This document shows, piece after piece, positions 1 to 6,947 of a DNA stretch of 30,084 nt (its first letter is position 1; the number at the start of each line of letters is the position of its first letter). Below the pieces are notes generated by a model. That model searched no databases and had not been told where the DNA came from. It saw only the letters and a program-made list of their open reading frames with translations. The stretch is from positions 29,850 to 59,933 of the forward strand of contig NZ_CAJUCP010000030.1 of assembly GCF_910585425.1 (NCBI RefSeq). Direction: 5' to 3'. This stretch comes from an uncultured Acetatifactor sp. (lineage in GTDB: Bacteria; Bacillota; Clostridia; Lachnospirales; Lachnospiraceae). A program made the translations under genes and the position numbers.

Positions 1-92
1 TAGAATCGAAGAGCAGATTCTATTATCAAAGTTATAATAGAATCGAAGAGCAGATTCTATTATCAAAGTTATAATAGAATCGAAGAGCAGAT
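1..92. repeat. 37-bp tandem repeat, about 2.5 copies, cut by the left edge
   Basis: Copies begin at 1, 38 and 75; the first two are identical over 37 bp and the third breaks off at 92. Each unit holds two overlapping inverted repeats: TAGAATC/GATTCTA around an 8-nt loop, and an arm shared with the next unit, ATTCTATTAT/ATAATAGAAT, around a 7-nt loop. The array can therefore fold in two mutually exclusive ways. It lies about 100 bp upstream of trpS and is much more AT-rich than its surroundings. There are no spacers, so it is not a CRISPR array. Its full length cannot be seen because the window starts inside it. Confidence 0.9.
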
Positions 93-193
93 ACTGCCGC
101 CATATCCTGATTCGGCCGGAGAACGCAAGCGTCATGGGCGTCCTGCGGGCAGGGCATATGCCAAAGACATCCCTCATAAAGGAGATAAGTATT

Positions 194-1312
194 ATGGAGA
201 ACATGGAAAACATGGAAAAAAAGGAAACCCCGAAAATCATCCTCACCGGCGACCGCCCCACGGGCAGGCTGCACATAGGCCATTACATCGGCTCGCTGCT
301 CCGCCGTGTGGAGCTGCAGAATTCCGGCGAGTATGAGAAGACATTCATCATGATCGCCGATGCCCAGGCTCTCACGGACAACATCGAGAACCCTGAGAAG
401 GTGCGCCAGAACATCATCGAGGTGGCCCTGGACTATATCGCCTGCGGCCTTGACCCGGAGAAGTCCACTCTGCTCATCCAGTCCCAGATTTCGGAGCTGT
501 GCGAGCTGACCTTCTACTACATGGATTTAGTCACAGTGGCCAGGCTCCAGCGCAACCCCACCGTGAAGAGCGAGATCCAGATGCGCAACTTCGAGTCCAG
601 CATCCCGGTGGGCTTCTTCACCTATCCCATCAGCCAGGCGGCTGACATCACCGCCTTCAAGGCTACCACGGTTCCCGTGGGGGACGACCAGCTGCCCATG
701 ATTGAGCAGACCAGGGAGATCGTGCACAAGTTCAACACGGTGTACGCCCCTGTGCTGGTGGAGCCGGAGGCCCTCCTGCAGGAGAACGAGGCCAGGCGAA
801 GGCTCCCGGGCACGGACGGCAAGGCCAAGATGAGCAAGTCCCTGGGCAACTGCATCTACCTGGCGGACACGGCGGATGAAGTGCGCACGAAAATCATGAG
901 CATGTTCACAGACCCCCTGCACCTGCAGGTCAGCGACCCTGGCCATCTGGAGGGCAACACGGTGTTCACCTATCTGGACGCCTTCTGCAGGCAGGAGCAT
1001 TTCGGCAGATACCTGCCCGACTACGCGAACCTGGACGAGCTGAAGGCCCACTACCAGAGGGGCGGCCTGGGGGACGTGAAGGTGAAGAAATTCCTGAACA
1101 ACATCATGCAGGAGACCCTGGAGCCCATCCGGAACCGCAGGAAAGAGTGGGAGAAGGACATCCCCGCCATCTATGACATCCTGAAGAAGGGCACCGATGA
1201 AGCCAGGGAGGTGGCCGCCCAGACTCTGTCCCAGGTGAAGAGCGCCATGCGCATCAACTACTTCGAGGATGCGGAACTGATCCGCGCACAGGCCGAGAAA
1301 TACGAAGCGTAG
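194..1312 (+). CDS. trpS: tryptophan--tRNA ligase
   Basis: Class I aminoacyl-tRNA synthetase that charges tRNA-Trp with tryptophan in the cytoplasm. The HIGH signature is at residues 27-30 (GRLHIGHYIGS) and KMSKS at about 212-216 (AKMSKSLGN), with the typical GDRPTGRLHIG opening. The ATG at 194 is chosen because AAAGGAG sits at 178-184; an upstream in-frame ATG at 134 has no ribosome binding site. With 372 residues it is longer than the usual 330-340, partly from a short repetitive N-terminus (MENMENMEKK). I see no T-box leader (no AGGGTGGNACCGCG) between the tandem repeat and the start, so tRNA-dependent antitermination is not supported here. Confidence 0.96.
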   Translation: MENMENMEKKETPKIILTGDRPTGRLHIGHYIGSLLRRVELQNSGEYEKTFIMIADAQALTDNIENPEKVRQNIIEVALDYIACGLDPEKSTLLIQSQISELCELTFYYMDLVTVARLQRNPTVKSEIQMRNFESSIPVGFFTYPISQAADITAFKATTVPVGDDQLPMIEQTREIVHKFNTVYAPVLVEPEALLQENEARRRLPGTDGKAKMSKSLGNCIYLADTADEVRTKIMSMFTDPLHLQVSDPGHLEGNTVFTYLDAFCRQEHFGRYLPDYANLDELKAHYQRGGLGDVKVKKFLNNIMQETLEPIRNRRKEWEKDIPAIYDILKKGTDEAREVAAQTLSQVKSAMRINYFEDAELIRAQAEKYEA

Positions 1313-1344
1313 GGCGGAAAAGCCGTATTCTGACGGTAAACTGA

Positions 1345-1373
1345 GAATAGATTTTCCTCCTCCGGAGATAATA
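1345..1373 (+). promoter_or_regulatory. possible sigma-G-type promoter for spoVAD
   Basis: GAATA at 1345-1349 and GATAATA at 1367-1373 are separated by 17 bp. This resembles the forespore sigma-G pattern (GMATR, 17-18 bp, CATNHTA) except that the first base of the -10 is G. It would leave a leader of about 170 nt containing the hairpin at 1416-1508. spoVAD is a sigma-G gene in Bacillus. The match is short and could be chance. Confidence 0.25.
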
Positions 1374-1382
1374 ATGGTAGTT

Positions 1383-1531
1383 AGCCGTCGCACAGTGACA
1401 GGCCTGTAGACATCCGGTAAAGTCGCGAAGACGCACGAGAGAAAATTTTACGAGTGCACTTCCGAGTAAAATTTCCTCTCACAAAAAGTGCGTCGAAGTG
1501 ACTTTACCCTTCAGAGCCGTCGCGCAGCGAC
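1383..1531. repeat. long imperfect hairpin flanked by direct repeats, upstream of spoVAD
   Basis: GGTAAAGTC at 1416-1424 pairs with GACTTTACC at 1500-1508. Inside it GACGCAC pairs with GTGCGTC, and GAGAG plus AAATTTTAC pair with their complements, leaving a loop near 1452-1463. The structure spans 1416-1508. It is flanked by near-identical direct repeats, AGCCGTCGCACAGTGAC at 1383-1399 and AGCCGTCGCGCAGCGAC at 1515-1531 (15 of 17 match). The second ends about 20 bp before the spoVAD start. It could be a small non-autonomous mobile element or a structured leader. Confidence 0.75.
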
Positions 1532-1550
1532 TTAATTAGGAGGAAAATCT

Positions 1551-2579
1551 ATGAATCAGAAATTGGGCAGAGCCAGCGTCCGGCTGGAGAGGCCAGTATA
1601 TATCTTAAACAGCGCCAGCGTAGTGGGCACCAAGGAGGGGCAGGGGCCCCTGGGGCTGCTGTTCGACAAGGTGGGCCAGGACGACATGTTCGGCTGCAAG
1701 ACCTGGGAGGAGGCGGAGAGCACCCTGCAGAAAGAGGCCGTAGGGCTGGCGCTGGAAAAGGCGGGTCTGCGGCCGGAAGACATTTCCTATATCTTTGCGG
1801 GTGACCTGCTGGGTCAATCCATGGCCACCTCCTTCGGCATCTCTTCCTATCAGATTCCCCTGCTGGGCGTGTACGGCGCCTGCTCCACCTGCGGAGAGTC
1901 GCTGGCTCTGGGGGCCATGAGCATCGCCGGCGGGTTTGCCGACAAAGTTGCCTGCGTCACTTCCAGCCATTTCGCCAGCGCGGAGAAGGAATTCCGCTTC
2001 CCCCTGGACTATGGCAGTCAACGGCCCCTCTCCGCCACCTGGACTGTCACAGGCAGCGGGGCCTTTGTGCTGACGGATGAGCCGGAGGGAGGAGGGCGGA
2101 AGGCCAGAGCCCGCATCAGCGCCATGACCGTAGGGAAAGTGGTGGACTACGGCCTGAAGGACTCCATGAACATGGGAGCCTGCATGGCTCCGGCAGCGGC
2201 TTCCACCCTGGAGCAGCACTTCACTGACTTTGCCGGTCAACCGGAGGGGTACGACAAAATCATCACCGGCGACCTGGGAAAGGTGGGCCAGCGGGTACTG
2301 ATCGACCTGCTCCGTAAGAAGGGGATAGACATATCCGACCAGCATATGGACTGCGGCCTAGAAATATATGACGCGGCCTCCCAGGACACCCATGCCGGGG
2401 GCAGCGGCTGCGGCTGCAGCGCCGTGACCCTGTCCGCCTATATCCTGAAGCAGCTGGAGGAGGGCAACTGGAAAAAGGTGCTCTTCATGCCCACTGGCGC
2501 ATTGCTGAGCAAGACCAGCTTCAACGAGGGGATGAGCGTGCCGGGAATCGCCCACGGCATTGTAATCGAGACGGAATAG
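1551..2579 (+). CDS. spoVAD: stage V sporulation protein AD (dipicolinate uptake and release)
   Basis: SpoVAD is a thiolase-fold protein of the spore inner membrane. It binds dipicolinic acid and is needed for its uptake during sporulation and release at germination. The 342 residues match the family length and opening (RPVYILNSASVVGTKEGQGPLG). A conserved cysteine-containing stretch, YGACSTCGE, lies near residue 104-112, and the glycine-rich HAGGSGCGCSAV and PTGALLS near the C-terminus are typical. AGGAGGAAA ends a few bases before the ATG. In other Clostridia spoVAC, spoVAD and spoVAE are adjacent; here trpS lies upstream, no spoVAC is seen, and spoVAE is 2.3 kb downstream. Confidence 0.95.
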   Translation: MNQKLGRASVRLERPVYILNSASVVGTKEGQGPLGLLFDKVGQDDMFGCKTWEEAESTLQKEAVGLALEKAGLRPEDISYIFAGDLLGQSMATSFGISSYQIPLLGVYGACSTCGESLALGAMSIAGGFADKVACVTSSHFASAEKEFRFPLDYGSQRPLSATWTVTGSGAFVLTDEPEGGGRKARARISAMTVGKVVDYGLKDSMNMGACMAPAAASTLEQHFTDFAGQPEGYDKIITGDLGKVGQRVLIDLLRKKGIDISDQHMDCGLEIYDAASQDTHAGGSGCGCSAVTLSAYILKQLEEGNWKKVLFMPTGALLSKTSFNEGMSVPGIAHGIVIETE

Positions 2580-2677
2580 ACGGAAAACTGGATACGGACA
2601 GACTTATTTTCGAAAAGACGGGCAAGGGGGGTGCGGCCGAAAACCGGCATCTCCTGCCCGACTTCGCGTTTTGTCTG

Positions 2678-2706
2678 TTGACAAGGAATAGGCAAAACTA
2701 TATAAT
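2678..2706 (+). promoter_or_regulatory. sigma-A promoter for the zinc-ribbon gene
   Basis: TTGACA at 2678-2683 and TATAAT at 2701-2706 are separated by exactly 17 bp: a perfect consensus vegetative promoter. The expected start of transcription is near 2713, about 65 nt before the ATG at 2778. It separates the following gene from spoVAD and predicts strong constitutive expression. Confidence 0.88.
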
Positions 2707-2777
2707 GAAGAAAAAGCAGGGAGACTTACAGCTTGAAATTGCATACATATAATAAACAAGAAAAGAGGTAGAGCAGT

Positions 2778-3299
2778 ATGGCAAGTTGGAGAGAGAAACT
2801 GAATCAGGCGGCGCAGAACACGATTTCCAAGAGCAAAGAGGTGGCGGAGATTGCCAAGCTCAATGTGGAAATCGGCTCGTCGAACCAGAGCATGAAGAAC
2901 ATCTATACGGAAGTGGGGAAATATGTGCTGGAGAACGGCCTTCTGTCCGAGGATGAGTCCGTGGCGGAGTGGGCCGCCAAGGCTGCCGACATCAAGGCGG
3001 AAATCGAGGCCAGCACCGAGAGGATCAAGGCATTGAAGAACGTCAACACCTGCCCGGGATGCGGCGCGGAAGTGCCGAAGACCAGCAAATTCTGCGACAA
3101 GTGCGGTACGCCGATCGTAGTCACCAGCACGGAGCCCGTAAAGGAAGACGAAGAAATCATCGATGCGGATTTCAGCGAGGCTTCCCAGGAGGCAGAGGCG
3201 GCGCAGGCCCAGGAGGCAGGCGGCGAGGCAGCGGAGTCCGAGGCGCCCAAGGCCGGATGCTGCTGCGCAGAGGCCCAGGAGGCTCCCGGGGAGGACTGA
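2778..3299 (+). CDS. zinc-ribbon protein with coiled-coil N-terminus and cysteine-rich tail
   Basis: A 173-residue protein of unknown role. Residues 1-90 are mostly helical and rich in charged and alanine residues. A zinc ribbon follows with cysteines at 92, 95, 106 and 109 (CPGCG and CDKCG). The remainder is acidic and alanine/glutamate-rich, then a three-cysteine cluster (GCCC) and a short acidic end. There is no signal peptide or membrane segment, so it is probably cytoplasmic. AGAGGT lies about 10 bases before the ATG. The consensus promoter upstream suggests abundant expression. Similar short helical plus zinc-ribbon proteins are common in Clostridia and usually unnamed. Confidence 0.85.
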   Translation: MASWREKLNQAAQNTISKSKEVAEIAKLNVEIGSSNQSMKNIYTEVGKYVLENGLLSEDESVAEWAAKAADIKAEIEASTERIKALKNVNTCPGCGAEVPKTSKFCDKCGTPIVVTSTEPVKEDEEIIDADFSEASQEAEAAQAQEAGGEAAESEAPKAGCCCAEAQEAPGED

Positions 3300-3390
3300 G
3301 CCAGGCCCTTAGGCTTTTGTACCGGAGGATTCCGGACAGAGGAGGAGAGGGAGCACAGAGAAAAGAGGGGAGGTGGGCATTCTGCGCAAC

Positions 3391-3630
3391 ATGGAATTCA
3401 AAATGGAGCGGAAAGGGCTCCTGGAGCCCGGACAGCGGATTACCGTCACGGAAGGCCTGCTTCCCAGCAACTATTACTATGTGATAGACCCGGCGCTGGC
3501 CATGTCCGCCAACATCCCCTTCCGCAACCGCTTGAAAAGCAGGGAGGGCATCGTGGTGGACGTGGTGGAGAACGCCAGGGGCTTCTATGTGACGGCCCAG
3601 TTCGACGAGCCGGAGATAGAGGAGCGCTAA
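3391..3630 (+). CDS. small conserved-looking hypothetical protein
   Basis: A 79-residue protein (MEFKMERKGLLEPGQRITV...) ending in an acidic tail. I do not recognise a named domain. It looks like a small beta-rich fold: a GLLEPGQRI turn, then IPFRNRLKSREGIVVDVVE. There is no signal peptide or membrane segment. The start is uncertain: an in-frame GTG at 3373 would add six residues, but the purine-rich GAGGGGAGG at 3365-3373 runs into it, while it lies rather far (about 17 nt) from the ATG at 3391. It probably belongs to the transcript started at 2713. Confidence 0.65.
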   Translation: MEFKMERKGLLEPGQRITVTEGLLPSNYYYVIDPALAMSANIPFRNRLKSREGIVVDVVENARGFYVTAQFDEPEIEER

Positions 3631-3761
3631 GGCCCTGCCGTAAAGGCGGCCCGGCCCGGAGCAGACGAATAAGCTCTCGGAATTTCAGAAAGCAGAGTCA
3701 GGCATTGTGGCAGGACAGCGGCTGGAAAAGTGGGGGAGCTGCTCCAAAGGAGTTCCTGAAA

Positions 3762-3778
3762 GCCGCATGATATGCGGC
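3762..3778. other. short hairpin upstream of ridA
   Basis: GCCGCAT and ATGCGGC form a perfect 7-bp stem around a 3-nt loop. No T-run follows, so it is not a standard terminator. A second small palindrome, GGAGCTGCTCC, is at 3735-3745. Both lie in the 190-bp gap before ridA. I see no clear promoter in this gap. Confidence 0.5.
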
Positions 3779-3823
3779 CTGGAGATTCCGATAGGATATA
3801 CGAGAAAAACGGAGGAAACAATC

Positions 3824-4204
3824 ATGTTAAAGAAGATTTCGACAGACAAGGCGCCCGCGGCAATCGGGCCTTATTCCCAGGGCATCATCGCAAACGGCAT
3901 GCTGTTCGCGTCAGGCCAGATTCCCATCAACCCCGCCACAGGAAATGTGGAGGGCGAGGACATCACCGCCCAGGCGGAGCTGGTGATGAAGAACGTGGGC
4001 GCGCTGCTCGCGGAGGCGGGAACGGACTATGTGAATGTAGTCAAGACGAGCTGCTTCCTGGCGGATATGGGCGATTTCGCTGCGTTCAACGAAGTGTATG
4101 CCAGGTATTTCACAGAGAAGCCGGCCAGGAGCTGCGTTGCCGTGAAGACCCTGCCCAAGAATGTCCTCTGCGAAGTTGAAGCCATTGCCGTAGTCAACGG
4201 ATGA
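3824..4204 (+). CDS. ridA: RidA family reactive-intermediate deaminase
   Basis: RidA (YjgF/YER057c/UK114) hydrolyses reactive enamine/imine intermediates such as 2-aminoacrylate, protecting PLP enzymes in the cytoplasm. The 126-residue product has the family hallmarks: IGPYSQGI near residue 14, LFASGQIPINP near 28-38, and the C-terminal RSCVAVKTLPKNVLCEVEAIA with the conserved arginine, cysteine and glutamate of the active-site cleft. GGAGGAAA at 3811-3818 fixes the ATG at 3824. Its stop overlaps the start of the shikimate-kinase gene (ATGA at 4201-4204), so the two are translationally coupled. Confidence 0.95.
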   Translation: MLKKISTDKAPAAIGPYSQGIIANGMLFASGQIPINPATGNVEGEDITAQAELVMKNVGALLAEAGTDYVNVVKTSCFLADMGDFAAFNEVYARYFTEKPARSCVAVKTLPKNVLCEVEAIAVVNG

Positions 4205-4695
4205 AGGACAATATCGTGCTGATCGGAATGCCCGGGGCGGGGAAGAGCACCGTGGGCGTGGTGCTGGCCAAACGGCTGGGATACCGCTTCGTGGATTCCG
4301 ATCTGGTGATCCAGGAGAAATATGACAGGCTGCTCCATGAGCTGATAGAGGAGCATGGAGTGGAGGGGTTCTGGCGGATCGAGGAGGAGGAGAACGCCTC
4401 CCTGAACCCCAGGAAGAGCGTCATCGCCACAGGCGGGAGCGTGATCTACGGCCCCCGGGCCATGGAGCATCTGCGGGAAATCGGCACCGTGGTCTATCTG
4501 AAGCTGCCTCTGGAGGAGGTGACGGAGCGGCTGGGGGATTTGAATGCCAGAGGGGTGACCCTGAGGCCTGGCCAGACCCTTGCCGACCTGTACGCGGAGC
4601 GGGTGCCGCTCTACGAGAAATATGCCCATGAGGTGGTGGACTGCCACCACATATGGATTCGGGACGTGGTCCGCAAGATCGCTTCCCTGCTGTGA
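4201..4695 (+). CDS. aroK: shikimate kinase family protein
   Basis: Shikimate kinase phosphorylates shikimate in the route to chorismate. In 164 residues I see the Walker A motif GMPGAGKST at about 9-17, the substrate-binding DSD at about 33-35, a conserved arginine in FWRIEEEE, an ATGGS motif near 80 and the lid and C-terminal region RGVTLRPG...ERVPLYEKYA with its conserved arginines. One departure is GGS where most shikimate kinases have GGG. A related small-molecule kinase cannot be excluded. It overlaps ridA by 4 bp and is followed by a strong terminator at 4734-4758, ending this transcript. Confidence 0.85.
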   Translation: MKDNIVLIGMPGAGKSTVGVVLAKRLGYRFVDSDLVIQEKYDRLLHELIEEHGVEGFWRIEEEENASLNPRKSVIATGGSVIYGPRAMEHLREIGTVVYLKLPLEEVTERLGDLNARGVTLRPGQTLADLYAERVPLYEKYAHEVVDCHHIWIRDVVRKIASLL

Positions 4696-4725
4696 CGGAC
4701 ATGGATCCGGCGCTTACAATCTCCA

Positions 4726-4760
4726 AAAGATGAGCCACTGGTTGCCAGTGGCTTTTTTCA
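4726..4760 (+). terminator. rho-independent terminator after the shikimate kinase gene
   Basis: GCCACTGG (4734-4741) and CCAGTGGC (4745-4752) form a perfect 8-bp stem with a 3-nt loop, followed by six T residues (4753-4758). An A-rich stretch precedes the stem. It separates the ridA-aroK transcript from spoVAE. Confidence 0.93.
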
Positions 4761-4884
4761 TTTGGGGACATGCGCGCCCCGTAACATACATAATTTCCAT
4801 CGAAATGACAGATACTTGTTTACAGGAAACAAAACAAGCGGGCAGCCGCCCCGGGGGGCCTGTCTGCGGAACAGGAGTGGATTT

Positions 4885-5244
4885 ATGATGGATTATGTGA
4901 ATGCCTTTTGGGTGGGGGGCCTGATATGCGCGCTGGTGCAGATTCTGATGGAGAAGACCAAGCTGATGCCCGGGCGCATCATGGTGCTGCTGGTGGTGAC
5001 AGGAGCCGTAATCGGGTTCCTGGGATGGTATGAGCCCTTTCAGGAATTCGCCGGGGCCGGGGCCAGCGTCCCCCTGCTGGGCTTTGGGAACGTGCTGATG
5101 AAGGGCGTGAAGGAGGCGGTGGACGAACAGGGGCTGCTGGGCCTGTTCGCAGGAGGCTTCAAGGCCGGTGCGGTGGGGACTTCCGCTGCGCTGATATTCG
5201 GCTATCTGGCCAGCCTGGTATTCAAGTCCAAGATGAAGCATTGA
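4885..5244 (+). CDS. spoVAE: stage V sporulation protein AE
   Basis: SpoVAE (the AEb type) is a small integral membrane protein of the spore inner membrane dipicolinate channel complex. The product is about 119 residues, the family size, with hydrophobic segments near residues 4-20, 30-48, 60-75 and 95-113. Family-typical stretches are FWVGGLICALVQILMEKTKL and PGRIMVLLVVTGAVIGFLG. The start is the first ATG of a doublet at 4885, preceded by AGGAGTGG. It stands alone behind a terminator, apart from spoVAD. I found no convincing sporulation promoter between 4760 and 4885, though one is expected. The convergent gene ends 18 bp away. Confidence 0.92.
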   Translation: MMDYVNAFWVGGLICALVQILMEKTKLMPGRIMVLLVVTGAVIGFLGWYEPFQEFAGAGASVPLLGFGNVLMKGVKEAVDEQGLLGLFAGGFKAGAVGTSAALIFGYLASLVFKSKMKH

Positions 5245-5262
5245 ATGCCCGCATGGCTTTTG

Positions 5263-5766
5263 TCAGTCTAGCTCCTCATAGGCGATGCCCTTGCCGTCCA
5301 GGTATCTGCCCAGCGCCTTGTCCCAGATGGCATCCGGCATCTTGGACAGATGGAAGGTGTGCAGGGCAGTGCCTGTGGTGAGGGTGGCCTTCGCGCCGTC
5401 ATAGCGGATGTTCAGCACCAGGGCCTTCACCTGGTCGGGCGGCACATCGCAGTTCTCCTTTTCCAGCAGGGCAGCCGCCTTGTGGGGCATCAGATGCAGC
5501 ACGAAGCGGAAGAACAGAGGCGTGCGCCTGCCCTTGATCAGGTCGAAGCACAGGCCTTTGAGCTGGCCCCAGGGGCGGAATTCGTAGATATCCTTCTCCT
5601 TGTCGTCCTCGTCCCCGCTGTAGAATTCCTGGTTCACATGCCCGTCTATGCGGTAGGTGCAGGCAGTGCCGATGACGGCCTCCTCCAGCAGGAAAGGCTC
5701 GAAGGTGTCCGCCACCAGGAGATGGTTCATGAATTGTTTCATGGAAGTGATCTGCAGTTGTTTCAT
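5263..5766 (-). CDS. conserved hypothetical protein, possibly DUF5721
   Basis: A 167-residue soluble protein with no signal peptide or membrane segment. It resembles a Lachnospiraceae family that I believe is DUF5721, without known function; I am not certain of the number. Visible features are MKQFMNHLLVADTFEPFLL near the start, an acidic loop GDEDDKEKD near residue 52-60, and a beta-rich C-terminal half (VKALVLNIRYDGAKATLTTGTALHTF). The ATG at 5766 is chosen because GGGAGG lies just upstream. A consensus promoter (5832-5860) and a TetR-like dyad (5779-5790) precede it on this strand. Confidence 0.82.
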   Translation of the reverse strand: MKQLQITSMKQFMNHLLVADTFEPFLLEEAVIGTACTYRIDGHVNQEFYSGDEDDKEKDIYEFRPWGQLKGLCFDLIKGRRTPLFFRFVLHLMPHKAAALLEKENCDVPPDQVKALVLNIRYDGAKATLTTGTALHTFHLSKMPDAIWDKALGRYLDGKGIAYEELD

Positions 5767-5778
5767 GGAAGTCCTCCC

Positions 5779-5790
5779 GACCGTTCGGTC
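5779..5790. promoter_or_regulatory. TetR-type operator-like dyad
   Basis: GACCG and CGGTC flank a 2-bp centre (12 bp in all). The shape resembles many TetR-family operators (GACCG-NN-CGGTC). It lies in the leader of the 5263-5766 gene, about 40 bp downstream of its -10 and directly against its ribosome binding site, where a bound repressor would act as a roadblock. No TetR gene is present in the window. Confidence 0.4.
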
Positions 5791-5831
5791 TAATCGCAAT
5801 GGAACCCTGAATGAAGTCCGTATTGAAAAGG

Positions 5832-5860
5832 ATTATAGCAGAAATCCGGCATGTGGTCAA
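5832..5860 (-). promoter_or_regulatory. sigma-A promoter for the 5263-5766 gene
   Basis: On the minus strand, TTGACC (5860-5855) and TATAAT (5837-5832) are separated by 17 bp, with an extended TGC before the -10. This is a strong match, one base off in the -35. It lies back to back with the degV promoter at 5889-5918. Confidence 0.82.
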
Positions 5861-5888
5861 TCGCATGGCAAAAAGTTGGATAATATGC

Positions 5889-5918
5889 TTTACAGATATC
5901 GGAAATATGTGCTATTAT
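5889..5918 (+). promoter_or_regulatory. sigma-A promoter for degV
   Basis: TTTACA at 5889-5894 and TATTAT at 5913-5918 with an 18-bp spacer and an extended TGC before the -10. The expected start of transcription falls inside the dyad at 5919-5939. Confidence 0.72.
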
Positions 5919-5997
5919 ATATAGTAATGAAAACTATATGTGAGAGAAGATGAAACTGAATAAAATGAAGAGCCGGGACCGATAAAATAGTTTTCAT
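5919..5997. promoter_or_regulatory. operator-like palindromes in the degV leader
   Basis: ATATAGT (5919-5925) and ACTATAT (5933-5939) form a perfect 7-bp dyad with a 7-bp centre directly on the predicted transcription start. A further copy of the half-site, ATAGTTTTCAT at 5987-5997, is the exact reverse complement of ATGAAAACTAT at 5927-5937. This could be a two-site repressor operator or a long stem in the messenger with a 49-nt loop. Confidence 0.5.
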
Positions 5998-6031
5998 ATC
6001 TGTGAAGCGGATCCGGCTGATAGGAGTCAGG

Positions 6032-6868
6032 ATGAGCTATAAGATTGTGGTGGACAGCTGCTGCGAGCTGCCTGCGGATTTCCTCTGGGACAAGCGTTTT
6101 GAGAGGGTTCCCCTTGGGCTGGAGGTAGGGGACTATAACATATTGGATGACGAGAATTTCAACCAGTCGGAGTTCCTGCGGAAGGTGGCGGAATACCCAA
6201 AATGCCCGAAATCCTCCTGTCCGTCGCCGGAGCGCTTCATGGAAAGCTACCGCGAGGATGTGGATCATGTGTACGCGGTGACCCTTTCCTCCCATTTAAG
6301 CGGCAGCTACAACAGCGCCCGGCTGGGGAAGGACCTGTACCATGAGAAATACGGCGGGAAGCAGATCCACGTTGTGGATTCGGAGTCGGCCAGCGGCGGA
6401 GAGGCCCAGATCGCGCTGAAGATCATGGAGCTGGAGGAGAGCGGCCTTTCCTTTGAGAAGATCGTAGAAAAAATAGAGGCTTTCCGGGACAGCGTCCACA
6501 CCTACTTCGTGCTGGACAATCTGGAGACCCTGCGGAAGAACGGCAGGCTCTCCGGCGTGAAGGCCCTGGTGGCCTCCACCCTGAACATCAAGCCCGTCAT
6601 GGGCGCGGACAAGGGGGAGATCATCCAGAAGAGCCAGACCATCGGCATCAAAAAGGCCCTGAGCAAAATGGCGGAGTTCGCGGCCTCGGAGGTGGGCAAC
6701 GCGGCGGGGCGGCGGCTTATCATCACCCACTGCAACGCGGCACAGCGCGCGGAGCAGGTGAAGCGGATGATCCTGGAAAAGGCGGGCTTCAAGGACTGCA
6801 TCATCATGGACACCAGGGGCGTCAGCAGCATGTACGCCAATGACGGCGGGGTCATCGTGACCACCTGA
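6032..6868 (+). CDS. DegV family fatty-acid-binding protein
   Basis: DegV/FakB-type proteins bind a single fatty acid and, where studied, present it to the FakA kinase for phosphorylation before entry into phospholipid synthesis. The 278-residue product has the family start YKIVVDSCCELP, the ligand-site stretch TLSSHLSGSYNSA near residue 87-99, VVDSESASGGE near 118-128, and the C-terminal NLETLRKNGRLSG and NIKPVM. TAGGAGT at 6021-6027 sets the ATG at 6032; an in-frame ATG at 6002 lacks a ribosome binding site. No fakA is seen in the window. It is a single-gene unit under its own promoter. Confidence 0.92.
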   Translation: MSYKIVVDSCCELPADFLWDKRFERVPLGLEVGDYNILDDENFNQSEFLRKVAEYPKCPKSSCPSPERFMESYREDVDHVYAVTLSSHLSGSYNSARLGKDLYHEKYGGKQIHVVDSESASGGEAQIALKIMELEESGLSFEKIVEKIEAFRDSVHTYFVLDNLETLRKNGRLSGVKALVASTLNIKPVMGADKGEIIQKSQTIGIKKALSKMAEFAASEVGNAAGRRLIITHCNAAQRAEQVKRMILEKAGFKDCIIMDTRGVSSMYANDGGVIVTT

Positions 6869-6947
6869 GGGGCCGGGGGCTTCCTGCGCCATTTTGCATG
6901 AGGCTGCCGTCTGGGCCGGTCCGCACAGAGGGCGGCGCCCGGCGGGA

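Noticed and set aside
1..92. CRISPR array
   Set aside because: The 37-bp units are directly tandem with no unique spacers between them.
100..193. T-box leader for trpS
   Set aside because: No AGGGTGGNACCGCG-type sequence and no terminator/antiterminator pair are present before the start.
527..1393. Long open frame on the minus strand opposite trpS
   Set aside because: It lies opposite a clear trpS, has low-complexity His/Leu/Gly composition typical of a shadow frame, and has no ribosome binding site.
4760..4884. Sigma-G promoter for spoVAE
   Set aside because: CATACATA near 4785 resembles a -10, but no matching -35 lies 17-18 bp upstream.
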